From: Saprospiraceae bacterium
GTDB lineage: Bacteria; Bacteroidota; Bacteroidia; Chitinophagales; Saprospiraceae
Reading direction: 5' to 3'
Length of the DNA stretch: 32,239 bases
Assembly (NCBI GenBank): GCA_020628645.1
Contig: JAHDES010000069.1
Span: forward strand, 1 to 32,239
The notes under the pieces: generated by a model
Told to the model about the DNA's origin: nothing
What the model saw: only the letters and a program-made list of their open reading frames with translations
Databases searched by the model: none
Position numbers and translations under genes: made by a program
Part shown: in pieces, positions 15,249 to 23,463 of the stretch
Layout: the number at the start of each line of letters is the position of its first letter
How positions within the stretch are numbered: the first letter of the stretch is position 1

Positions 15249-17636
15249 ATGCCTAAATATTTCACCGAAGAACATGAATTGTTTCGTCAAAGTTTACGCG
15301 CTTTTTTAGATAAAGAAGTACGTCCAAATATTGATCAATGGGAAGAAGATCGACGTATTCCAAGATCTATTTGGAAGAAAATGGGGAAGATGGGTTTTTT
15401 AGGCTTGTCTTATCCAGAAAAGTATGGGGGCGCAGGTTTAGATTATTTCTATGATGTGGTTTTTAATGAAGAAATTGGTCGTATCAATTCGGGTGGATTT
15501 GTAATTACACAACAGGTCGTACAGTACATGTCTGGCCCCTACATCTTAAAATATGGATCAGAACAACTCAAACAAAAATACCTCCCTGGATTAATGTCTG
15601 GTGAATTAATTTCATCTATCGGTATCACAGAACCAGGGGCAGGATCGGATGTTCAAAATATCCAAACCAAAGCCATTCGCAAAGGGGATTTTTATATTGT
15701 AAATGGCTCAAAAACGTTTATTACTAATGCCGTCTATGGCGATTTAATTGTAACCGTCGTAAAAACCGATCCGCAAAAAGGAGCTGAAGGAATAAGTCTA
15801 CTCGTTATTGACCGAAATGTGGAAGGCGTATCAGCTCGAAAACTCAAAAAATTAGGCTGGCATGCCTCCGATACAGCAGAATTAAGCTTCGATAATGTAA
15901 AAGTACCCGTTGAGAATCTCATCGGTCAAGAAGGAAAAGGCTTCTATTATTTGATGAATGGACTTCAATTAGAGCGCATTTGTTTTATTCCTTCTAGTAT
16001 TTCAGGAATGGAAACTGCTATAGATGCTGCCTTACAATACATGTCCGAACGGGAGACGTTCGGAAAACCCATAAATAAACATCAAGTTTTACGTCATCGT
16101 ATTGCGCAGCTTGCGGCAGAAGTAGAAGCAGCAAAAGCCTTTGGATACTATTGCTGCAATATGTATGATAAAGGGATTTATGATGTCAAGCTTTGTTCTA
16201 TGGCAAAGTTGATTACCACCGAGTTGTCGGAAAAAGTAGCCACGCAATGCCTTCAATTTTTTGGTGGTTATGGCTTTATGGAAGAGTATCCAATGGCGCG
16301 GATGTATCGAGATGTACGCGTAGGTACGATAGGAGGGGGGAGCTCAGAAGTGATGCGCGAAATCATTTCTAAAATGCTCATTAATGATGCCAATTACGAA
16401 AAAGCAAGTACCAATTTTAAAGGAAAAGGCGAACAATCAGGTGCTAGTATTGATTACTTCACCGAAGAACATCATCTCTTTCGCCAAAGCTTCCGCGACT
16501 TTTTAGATAAGGAAGTAAAACCATACGTGGATCAATGGGAGAAAGATCGAGAAATACCACGATCCATTTTTAAACGATTTGGAGAGATGGGCTTTTTTGC
16601 ATTAACTTCCCCTGAGAAATATGGTGGAATGGGCCTCGATGTTTGGTACAATGTTATTTTTGATGAGGAATTATCTTGGGTCAATTCGGGTGGATTTGCG
16701 GCATCTATTGGAGGTCATCCATTATTAGCAATTACCCATTTAAATGCAGAAGGAACAGAATTTCAAAAGCAAAAATACCTCATTCCTAGTATCAAAGGCG
16801 AATTGGTAGGGGCATTAGCGATTACGGAACCTTTTGGAGGTTCAGATGTCCAAGCCATTCGAACAACCGCCATTCGAGATGGCGATCATTTTATTGTGAA
16901 TGGTTCAAAAACCTTTATTACCAATGGCGTTTTAAGTGATTTTATTATAACTGTTGTTAAAACCAATCCTGAAGCAAAAGGAATTCATGGGACGAGTTTA
17001 CTCTTAATTGATCGAAATTCAGCAGGTTTATCTGCTACTAAATTAGATAAATTAGGCTGGCGCGCTTCTGATACAGGAGAAATTGCATTTGATAATGTAA
17101 AAGTACCTGTAGAAAATTTACTCGGAGATGAAAACAGCGGTTTTTTATACATCATGCAGCACTTTGTATCAGAGCGACTTTCACTAGCGGTGGGGAGCTT
17201 TGCTAAAGCAGAATGTGCCTTAGCACACGCGATCAAATACATGGATGAGCGAGAAGCCTTTGGTCGAAAATTGAATCAATTTCAAGTCCTTCGTCATAAA
17301 ATTGCGCAGCTTGCCGCTGAAATTGAACTCAATCGCCAGTTTTGTTATAGTATTTATGATCGTTATCAAAATGGGGAGTATCTGGTAAAAGAAGCTTCCA
17401 TGGCAAAATTATTAGGAACTCAATTGGCCGATAAAGCCATGACGGAATGCCTTCAAATTTTTGGTGGATATGGTTATATGGAAGACTATCCGTTAGCACG
17501 AATGTTTCGAGATGCAAGATTGGGTCAAATTGGAGGTGGAACATCTGAAATCATGTGCGAAATTATCGCCAAAATGCTCATTGAAGGAAAAGGTTATAGT
17601 AAACCAAAGGTTGAAAAAACAAAAGTATCCGCTTAG
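15249..17636 (+). CDS. Tandem-fused double acyl-CoA dehydrogenase
   Basis: This 795-residue protein contains two complete acyl-CoA dehydrogenases (residues about 1-385 and 403-795) joined by a hydrophilic linker (YEKASTNFKGKGEQSGAS). Each half has the SIGITEPGAGSD/ALAITEPFGGSD FAD-acyl loop, the VNGSKTFITN segment, the FGG-YG-(F/Y)-ME motif and the C-terminal IGGG(S/T)SE. At the usual catalytic-glutamate position both carry glycine, but both have Glu before Arg in the G-helix (E242-R243, E642-R643), as in long-chain and isovaleryl-CoA dehydrogenases. Both active sites therefore look usable. It oxidises an acyl-CoA to the 2-enoyl-CoA, passing electrons to ETF. Single-domain enzymes of about 390 residues are usual, so the fusion is notable. 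Confidence 0.92.
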   Translation: MPKYFTEEHELFRQSLRAFLDKEVRPNIDQWEEDRRIPRSIWKKMGKMGFLGLSYPEKYGGAGLDYFYDVVFNEEIGRINSGGFVITQQVVQYMSGPYILKYGSEQLKQKYLPGLMSGELISSIGITEPGAGSDVQNIQTKAIRKGDFYIVNGSKTFITNAVYGDLIVTVVKTDPQKGAEGISLLVIDRNVEGVSARKLKKLGWHASDTAELSFDNVKVPVENLIGQEGKGFYYLMNGLQLERICFIPSSISGMETAIDAALQYMSERETFGKPINKHQVLRHRIAQLAAEVEAAKAFGYYCCNMYDKGIYDVKLCSMAKLITTELSEKVATQCLQFFGGYGFMEEYPMARMYRDVRVGTIGGGSSEVMREIISKMLINDANYEKASTNFKGKGEQSGASIDYFTEEHHLFRQSFRDFLDKEVKPYVDQWEKDREIPRSIFKRFGEMGFFALTSPEKYGGMGLDVWYNVIFDEELSWVNSGGFAASIGGHPLLAITHLNAEGTEFQKQKYLIPSIKGELVGALAITEPFGGSDVQAIRTTAIRDGDHFIVNGSKTFITNGVLSDFIITVVKTNPEAKGIHGTSLLLIDRNSAGLSATKLDKLGWRASDTGEIAFDNVKVPVENLLGDENSGFLYIMQHFVSERLSLAVGSFAKAECALAHAIKYMDEREAFGRKLNQFQVLRHKIAQLAAEIELNRQFCYSIYDRYQNGEYLVKEASMAKLLGTQLADKAMTECLQIFGGYGYMEDYPLARMFRDARLGQIGGGTSEIMCEIIAKMLIEGKGYSKPKVEKTKVSA

Positions 17637-17716
17637 TTTATAATGAGGTTTTCTTTTGTGCCTTTTGTTGTTCAAATAAACTGTTAACAATCCTAATTAA
17701 TTAAAAATAAAATTTA

Positions 17717-18457
17717 ATGTTTAGATTAGACGGACAAGTCGCCATTATCACTGGAGGCGCAAGAGGAATTGGAAAAGGAATTTGTGAAGTCTTTTGCCAA
17801 GCAGGAGCAAGCGTACAAATATGGGACGTACTCGACGGAGCAGATACAGTCGCAGAAATTGCAGCTTCTAGTGGTACAATCGCCTATCAAAAAGTAGATA
17901 TTACCAGTCGCGAAGCCGTACAAAAAGCGGTAGATGAGGTGATGGAAAAGCATGGAAAAATTGATATCCTAATCAATAATGCAGGCGTAATTCGAGATCG
18001 ATCCATTATGAAAATGAGTCAAGAAGAATGGGACATGGTCGTGAATGTCAATATCAATAGTTTATTTGTCACCGCAAAAGCAGTCATCCCTTACATGAAA
18101 GAAGCAGGTTATGGACGCATCATATCGGCTTCTTCGATTAATGCAATGGCAGGTGCTTTTGGACAAACCAATTATTGCGCTTCGAAAGCAGCCATTCAAG
18201 GATTTACGCGTGCTTTGTGTAAAGAAGTTGGAAGGTATGGGATTACTGTAAATTGCGTAGCACCTGGATTTATCAAATCTGCCATGACCGATAGCATGCC
18301 CGATGAAGTAATAGCGGCAGGGATCAAAATGATTCCAGTAGGGCGGATTGGTACACCTGTAGATATGGGCTATGCCTATTTATTCTTAGCCTCAAAAGAA
18401 GCCAGTTTTGTCAATGGTATTACCTTACATTCCAATGGAGGGGCATATCCAGTTTAA
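17717..18457 (+). CDS. Short-chain dehydrogenase/reductase (FabG-like)
   Basis: This 246-residue classical SDR has TGGARGIGKGI at residues 12-22, NNAGVIRDRSI, and a full catalytic set S140, Y153, K157 (SASSINAMAGAFGQTNYCASK). The sequence NNAG-V-x-RD is the FabG/acetoacetyl-CoA reductase style. A 3-hydroxyacyl-CoA dehydrogenase or reductase role would fit the neighbouring dehydrogenase and hydratase. It lies 80 bp after the double acyl-CoA dehydrogenase. Confidence 0.88.
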   Translation: MFRLDGQVAIITGGARGIGKGICEVFCQAGASVQIWDVLDGADTVAEIAASSGTIAYQKVDITSREAVQKAVDEVMEKHGKIDILINNAGVIRDRSIMKMSQEEWDMVVNVNINSLFVTAKAVIPYMKEAGYGRIISASSINAMAGAFGQTNYCASKAAIQGFTRALCKEVGRYGITVNCVAPGFIKSAMTDSMPDEVIAAGIKMIPVGRIGTPVDMGYAYLFLASKEASFVNGITLHSNGGAYPV

Positions 18458-18551
18458 AATATAAAGGAGACGACTTTGTACATGTGCTTTTTGCGAGGAA
18501 AAGGCGTTTACTTTTCAGTAATACTTTTAAAATACTGCTCAATAAGTGATT

Positions 18552-18604
18552 AGAGAAGTTTCCTAACTTCTCTTTAAAGTATCCTGCGAGTTTCCAAACT
18601 CGCA
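18552..18604. repeat. Two hairpins, same palindrome family
   Basis: AGAGAAGTT (18552-18560) pairs with AACTTCTCT (18565-18573) around TCCT, and TGCGAGTTT (18585-18593) pairs with AAACTCGCA (18596-18604) around CC; both stems are perfect 9-mers. The first shares the exact core GAAGTT-TCCT-AACTTC with 15110-15125. They lie in the 220-bp gap before the MaoC gene, together with no other recognisable feature. Confidence 0.6.
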
Positions 18605-18677
18605 ATAAAAAATTTGCCTATTATTTTTATAAATTTAATGCCTAACTCCAATTATTATAAAACTAAAATAAGTAAAA

Positions 18678-19166
18678 ATGGAAAATACACTCACACAACA
18701 ACCTTATAAAACAGAAGTCGCCAAACTGGCAGACTTAGCGCAATATCTCGGAAAAGAAGTTGGTTTAACCGAATGGGTAGACATTACACAAGAAAATATC
18801 AACACCTTCGCTACTTTAACTCATGATGAACAATGGATTCATGTCGATGTCGAAAAATCAAAGCAATTTTCACCCTATAAAACGACTGTGGCCCATGGCT
18901 TTATGGTCTTATCCTACGCTTCTAAATTTTCGTATGAATGTTTTTCTGTAGGAGATGTAGTGATGGGGGTTAATTATGGGATGAATAAGGTTCGTTTCCC
19001 AAATGCTACACCTGTAAATGCAAGATTGAGAGGACGAATTTCAATTATTGATTATAAACCTCTGCCTAATGGTGCACAATATGTAATGAAAGTCGTTTTT
19101 GAACTCGAAGGACAAGAAAAACCTGCTTGTGTAGCAGAATTTGTAGCACAAGCCTATACTGGATAA
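18678..19166 (+). CDS. MaoC-type enoyl-CoA hydratase (hot-dog fold)
   Basis: This 162-residue protein carries the hydratase-2 motif, FATLTHDEQWIHVD, with catalytic D50 and H55 (Asp-x4-His spacing). It also has TVAHGFMVLSYASKF, which lines the acyl pocket. Such R-specific enoyl-CoA hydratases add water to trans-2-enoyl-CoA. Together with the upstream acyl-CoA dehydrogenase and FabG-like SDR it gives a beta-oxidation-like sequence. The next gene begins 15 bp after its stop, so the two are one transcription unit. Confidence 0.88.
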   Translation: MENTLTQQPYKTEVAKLADLAQYLGKEVGLTEWVDITQENINTFATLTHDEQWIHVDVEKSKQFSPYKTTVAHGFMVLSYASKFSYECFSVGDVVMGVNYGMNKVRFPNATPVNARLRGRISIIDYKPLPNGAQYVMKVVFELEGQEKPACVAEFVAQAYTG

Positions 19167-19181
19167 AATTTGTTTAGCATT

Positions 19182-20711
19182 ATGGATACCACCTTTACAG
19201 CCACCAAAATTCAAACAGGAGAAGAATACATCAATTCCTTAAAAGGACGTGATCTGACCATTTATCTTTTCGGAGAAAAAGTTGATGATCCTGTAACGCA
19301 TCCGATGATTCGCCCTTCGATCAATGCCATGGCGAAAACCTATGATTTAGCGGTGGCAGCACCTGAATTGGCGGCAGTGACTTCCCCTTTTACAGGAGAA
19401 AAGGTCAGTCGATTTTTACACGTCTGTACTGATGTGAAGGACTTAGTTTTACAAAATAAAATGCAACGTAAACTGGGGCAACTCACAGGAACTTGTTTCC
19501 AACGATGTGTAGGTATGGATGCCTTTAATGCCTTATATTCTGTCACCTTTGAAATGGATGAAGCCTATCAAACAGATTACCATTCCAAACTCAAAGCCTT
19601 TCTCACAAAAATGCACCGATATAATTATGTAGTGGGCGGTGCGATGACCGATGTAAAAGGAGATCGAAGTTTAGCACCGCACCAGCAGGAAGATCCAGAT
19701 GTATTTGTCCATATTACCAAACGTACTGAAGAAGGCGTTTATATCAGTGGAGCAAAAGCACATCAAACAGGAGTGATTAATTCGCATTGGATGATTGTGA
19801 TGCCCACCATGCGATTGGGAGAAAAAGATGCAGCATTTGCCATCATCGGTGCGATTCCAGTCGATGCAAAAGGAATTACCTATATCTATGGCAGACAATC
19901 TTGTGATGCGCGTAGTATGGAAGGCGGAACGATTGATGTAGGTAATGCACAATATGGAGGACAAGAAGCGATGGTTATATTCGATGAAGTTTTTATTCCC
20001 AATGAATATATTTTTATGGATGGGGAATATGATTTTGCGGCGATGTTAGTCGAACGATTTACCGCTTATCACAGACGAAGTTATGTATGTAAAAGTGGAG
20101 TAGGGGATGTCTTAATTGGCGCGGCGGCCGAAATTGCGGAGATGAATGGTGTACCCAAAGCATCTCACATCAAAGATAAATTAGTGCAAATGACCCACCT
20201 CAATGAAACGATTTATGGAACAGGTATCGCTTCTTCTTATCAAGGCTATCCTACTAAATCGGGTGCCTATTTGTGTGATGAAATGTTATCCAATGTATGC
20301 AAACATCATGTCACTAAATTACCCTATGAAATTGGACGATTAGCGCAAGACTTAGGTGGCGGTTTGGTCGCTACGATGCCTTCAGAACAAGATTTAAACA
20401 ATGATGAAATTGGTCATTTAGTTCAAAAATACCTCAAAGGAAAAGTGGATGTCTCTACGGAAGATCGAATGCGTATTTTACGCTTGATTGAAAATATGAC
20501 GCTCGGTCGAAATGCCGTAGGCTATCTCACCGAAAGTATGCATGGCGCTGGCTCTCCTCAAGCCCAGCGTATCCAAATTGGACGATTTATGCAATTGGAG
20601 TACAAAAAAAGGCTTGCCAAAATCATTGCGGGTATTGAGCTAGAAGAAGATCAAGATTTATTGATTAATGAATTATCGGGTTATTTCGCTCGAGTGTTTA
20701 AACTAGCTTAA
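19182..20711 (+). CDS. 4-hydroxybutyryl-CoA dehydratase/vinylacetyl-CoA isomerase-like enzyme
   Basis: This protein (509 residues from ATG 19182; an upstream TTG is not favoured) belongs to the 4-hydroxyphenylacetate 3-hydroxylase superfamily. It has the cluster-ligand signature of 4-hydroxybutyryl-CoA dehydratase: C105-x3-C109 (GTCFQRCVGMDAFN) and His297 followed by Cys303 in AYHRRSYVCKSGVGD. The clostridial enzyme uses Cys99, Cys103, His292 and Cys299 to hold a [4Fe-4S] cluster next to FAD. The H-to-C spacing is one residue shorter here than that numbering implies. The flavin hydroxylases lack these residues, so dehydration of a 4-hydroxyacyl-CoA to an enoyl-CoA is likely. The exact acyl group is unknown. 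It is the last gene of the cluster. Confidence 0.85.
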   Translation: MDTTFTATKIQTGEEYINSLKGRDLTIYLFGEKVDDPVTHPMIRPSINAMAKTYDLAVAAPELAAVTSPFTGEKVSRFLHVCTDVKDLVLQNKMQRKLGQLTGTCFQRCVGMDAFNALYSVTFEMDEAYQTDYHSKLKAFLTKMHRYNYVVGGAMTDVKGDRSLAPHQQEDPDVFVHITKRTEEGVYISGAKAHQTGVINSHWMIVMPTMRLGEKDAAFAIIGAIPVDAKGITYIYGRQSCDARSMEGGTIDVGNAQYGGQEAMVIFDEVFIPNEYIFMDGEYDFAAMLVERFTAYHRRSYVCKSGVGDVLIGAAAEIAEMNGVPKASHIKDKLVQMTHLNETIYGTGIASSYQGYPTKSGAYLCDEMLSNVCKHHVTKLPYEIGRLAQDLGGGLVATMPSEQDLNNDEIGHLVQKYLKGKVDVSTEDRMRILRLIENMTLGRNAVGYLTESMHGAGSPQAQRIQIGRFMQLEYKKRLAKIIAGIELEEDQDLLINELSGYFARVFKLA

Positions 20712-20763
20712 AAATAGGAGGTAAAACAGGCTTTTATTTTATAAAGTGTGTACATAAAAATGC

Positions 20764-20808
20764 TAAATCCGTATTTCAAAGAAACAAGTCTTCAGAAATA
20801 CGGATTTA
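20764..20808. terminator. Bidirectional terminator between convergent genes
   Basis: Fourteen-base arms (20764-20777 and 20795-20808, beginning TAAATCCGTATTTC) are perfectly complementary around a 17-nt loop. On the minus strand the stem is followed by GCATTTTTATG, giving a T-tract for the leftward barrel gene; on the plus strand the 3' side is TAAAAGG, so rightward termination is weaker. It lies between the dehydratase and the barrel gene. Confidence 0.7.
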
Positions 20809-20829
20809 ATAAAAGGATCAAAAATTATC

Positions 20830-21519
20830 TTATTCGCCTACACTACTACTTGATCGAGAGCCACCAATTCGATAAGCTGCTCCGATTCCTATGTAACTGT
20901 GCCAATCATTTTTATCTGGATTACCAGTTTCACTTACTCCATCAAGTAAGTCTGTCAAGCCAGCCACAACTCTTCCCTCTAAAGAAAAAGTAATTTTATC
21001 AGTTGCATATTTAACCCCAATACCAAAAGGAACATTTAGACTTACGAAAGGATATTCTTGTGCAAGATCATAAGGATCTAAGCCAGTGGCTTCTGTTGTA
21101 ACTTCAGGATTGGCCATACTAGCACCAACTCCTATAGATAAGAAAGGACTTATTCTATTTTGATTATATGCTTTTTCACCGTAGATATTAATTCCCAAAA
21201 TATTCCATTCTCCAGAGAAGTATATACCACTTATTGTAGAGTTAAAGGATAAGCCTCGGTGAACTAATTCACTACTATTTGCATCTGTACCTGAATAAGA
21301 GCCTGTATTGAGGGCAAGTTTAAAAGAAAATTTATGACTAGAATAAAAACGATAGAAAAGCTCTCCTCCTAGATTTATCTCTTTAAAATCAACTGTATTT
21401 TCAATTAGATCACCATGAAATAAAGTCAAACCTACAGAGCCTCCTACTTCGTGTTGTTGAGCTTTTAGTACATTAAAAGTACACAACACTATAATCAAAA
21501 CGGTATAAAAATTTTTCAT
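20830..21519 (-). CDS. Outer-membrane beta-barrel protein (DUF6089-like)
   Basis: This 229-residue protein has a signal peptide (MKNFYTVLIIVLCTFNVLKAQ). An alternating aromatic/polar pattern of about eight beta strands follows, for example ELFYRFYSSHKFSFKLALNTG, SPFLSIGVGASM and HSYIGIGAAYRIGG. It opens HEVGGSVGLTLFHGDL, like Bacteroidota DUF6089 barrels. It does not end in the usual aromatic residue; a Ser-rich tail (SRSSSSVGE) follows. The protein should sit in the outer membrane; no function can be given. It converges on the catabolic operon and is separated from it by a hairpin. Confidence 0.82.
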   Translation of the reverse strand: MKNFYTVLIIVLCTFNVLKAQQHEVGGSVGLTLFHGDLIENTVDFKEINLGGELFYRFYSSHKFSFKLALNTGSYSGTDANSSELVHRGLSFNSTISGIYFSGEWNILGINIYGEKAYNQNRISPFLSIGVGASMANPEVTTEATGLDPYDLAQEYPFVSLNVPFGIGVKYATDKITFSLEGRVVAGLTDLLDGVSETGNPDKNDWHSYIGIGAAYRIGGSRSSSSVGE

Positions 21520-21814
21520 TTCTAATAAGAATATTATGTATTACTAACTAATAGAAAACATTTTATATAATCAATTTCTTTGCCAAACCTTACAGAAACA
21601 CTACTACAGCTTTAGAGTATTTGTTGAATAGCATCTTTTACTTACTTTTTTTAGAATTAATCTATTACATGCCATAAATTATTTTGCGAAAAGAAAAAAT
21701 TGAAAAATTTTTTTCAAAAAAATAGAGGATGTAATAGGGGGGAGGCCTTTTTTTCGTGTCTATCAATATATAAACGTTATGATTTCATATTTCTTAACTA
21801 TTAAAAATAGTGAA

Positions 21815-22495
21815 ATGAGTACGGATACGAAACAACAATTTCTCGAGCAATTTCCTCTTTTTGAAGTATTAAATGATGAAGAGCGTATACGACTACTAAA
21901 TGCTGTGGAGTTCAAAATACGTCCAAAATATAGCTATTTATATATGCCAGATGAATCATCCAATACGATTTTCTTTTTGGTAAAAGGAACCATCAAAATA
22001 GGAACTCACTCTAATGATGGAAAAGAGGTTATTAAATCTATTCTGCATCCTACAGCAATGTTCGGAGAATTAGGAATTGTTGGAGAACGTGTGCGTCAAG
22101 ATTTTGCACGTGCTATGAATGAAGAAGTACAAATTTTTACCCTAAAAGTAGAAGATTTCAAATCATTGATGCGCTCTAACCACCAATTGAGTTTACGCGT
22201 ATTAGAATTGATAGGCAATCGTTTAAGAAAAGCAGAAAATCGCTTAGAGTCGCTTATTTTCAAAGATGCCCGCACTCGAATTATCGACTTCTTGAAAGAT
22301 AACGCAATGCAACGCGGTCGTCGAGTAGGTTACGAAATGTTGTTTAAACACTCCTTGACACAGCAAGATATTGCTAATATCACAGGCACCTCTCGTCAAA
22401 CAGTTACTTCTGTTTTAAATGAGTTACGTAAAGAAAATTTAATCTATTTTAATAGAAGAAGCATTCTTATTCGAGATATGGCTAAATTAATGTAG
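21815..22495 (+). CDS. Crp/Fnr family transcription regulator
   Basis: I start this at ATG 21815 (226 residues, MSTDTKQQFLEQFPLFEVL); a longer frame from 21779 begins with a poor match to the family. The N-terminal cyclic-nucleotide-binding fold has FFLVKGTIKIG and MFGELGIVGERVRQDFARA. The C-terminal winged helix has the recognition segment LTQQDIANITGTSRQTVTSVLNEL. No Fnr-type cysteine cluster is seen, so it is not a classical Fe-S oxygen sensor. In Bacteroidota such proteins often control respiratory or stress genes, but the targets are not visible here. A terminator follows. Confidence 0.88.
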   Translation: MSTDTKQQFLEQFPLFEVLNDEERIRLLNAVEFKIRPKYSYLYMPDESSNTIFFLVKGTIKIGTHSNDGKEVIKSILHPTAMFGELGIVGERVRQDFARAMNEEVQIFTLKVEDFKSLMRSNHQLSLRVLELIGNRLRKAENRLESLIFKDARTRIIDFLKDNAMQRGRRVGYEMLFKHSLTQQDIANITGTSRQTVTSVLNELRKENLIYFNRRSILIRDMAKLM

Positions 22496-22530
22496 AATTT
22501 TTCGTTTCATACTTAATATACTAATCCATG

Positions 22531-22565
22531 ATAGCGTATTCTTATCGAAGAGTACGCTATTTTTT
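22531..22565 (+). terminator. Intrinsic terminator after the Crp/Fnr gene
   Basis: ATAGCGTATTCTT (22531-22543) pairs with AAGAGTACGCTAT (22548-22560) with one G-T pair around ATCG, followed by TTTTT at 22561-22565. It separates this gene from the KilA-N/metH unit. Confidence 0.88.
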
Positions 22566-22566
22566 A

Positions 22567-22596
22567 TTGCGATAAATGAAGGCTTTCGTATCTTTG
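22567..22596 (+). promoter_or_regulatory. Promoter of the KilA-N/metH unit
   Basis: TATCTTTG at 22589-22596 matches the Bacteroidota -7 box TAnnTTTG. TTG at 22567-22569, 19 bp upstream, fits the -33 box and directly follows the preceding terminator. The KilA-N start codon is 25 bp further on. No separate promoter precedes metH. Confidence 0.65.
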
Positions 22597-22620
22597 ATAC
22601 GTTCAAATGAACTACTAATA

Positions 22621-23459
22621 TGAGTAAAAAAGAAATAATTTCATTTCCCTATAATAATCAAGCAGCCAAAATTCAGATTCAAACGATTGAAGATCAGGAT
22701 TATTTTTCGCTTACCGATATGGCTCGTTCAGAAAACCCACGTACCGATTTAGTAATTGCCAATTGGTTGCGAAATCGAAATACAATAGAGTTTTTAGAAC
22801 TTTGGGAACAGGAATACAATCCTAATTTTAATCCCCTCGAAATCGAAGGGTTTAAAAATAAAGCAGGTAGTAATGCTTTTTCTCTTTCTTCTAAACAATG
22901 GATTTCAGCAACTAATGCAATAGGCATTCGTTCAAAGTCGGGTCGATATGGAGGCACCTATGCGCATAAAGACATTGCCTTTGAGTTTGGAACTTGGTTA
23001 AGCCCAAAGTTCAAATTATATCTGATAAAAGAATATCAACGACTTAAGCAGGATGAAGCCGTTCGTAATAAAATTGAATGGAAAGTCAGTCGAGTTTTAG
23101 CAAAAGCGAATTATCATATTCATACAGATGCCGTTCGTCAATATTTAGTTCCAGGTAAAATAACCCATACCAAAAAGGAAGGCGTATTTTTCTCTTCTGA
23201 GGCAAATTTGTTAAATAAAGCAGTTTTTAAACTTACTGCCAAAGAATGGCGCATCCAAAATCCAAATCTAGAAGGAAACATACGCGATTATGCAACCACT
23301 GAACAATTAGTGGTGTTAGCTAATTTAGAAAGCCTCAATTCAAAATTGTTAGAATGGGATTGCGATTTTGAACAACGTTTGGCAATTCTAGTAAGTACTG
23401 CTGAACAACAATTAGAGATTCTTCGAGAGAAGAATACAACTAAAAAGTTAAAAAAATAA
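22621..23459 (+). CDS. KilA-N domain protein
   Basis: This 279-residue protein starts at ATG 22621 ([14 protein letters not shown]). It has a KilA-N DNA-binding domain: [36 protein letters not shown], and the hallmark [36 protein letters not shown] (about residues 100-140). The rest is helical (a likely coiled region follows ADAVRQYL). KilA-N proteins are mostly phage or plasmid accessory proteins, but single chromosomal copies are frequent in Bacteroidota. It lies one base upstream of the metH reading frame, so the two are co-transcribed. Its function is unknown. Confidence 0.85.
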
Positions 23460-23463
23460 TTTG

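Noticed and set aside
15249-17636. The double acyl-CoA dehydrogenase as an assembly or stop-readthrough artefact
   Set aside because: The frame is continuous, the halves differ throughout in sequence, and the linker is distinct, so a collapsed or duplicated assembly is unlikely.
20748-20993. Rightward 81-codon open frame
   Set aside because: It runs over the terminator hairpin and across the end of the outer-membrane barrel gene on the other strand; the composition is that of a shadow frame.
22597-23460. A SAM or cobalamin riboswitch in front of metH
   Set aside because: The only non-coding leader is about 25 bp before the KilA-N gene, too short for either, and metH directly follows a coding region.
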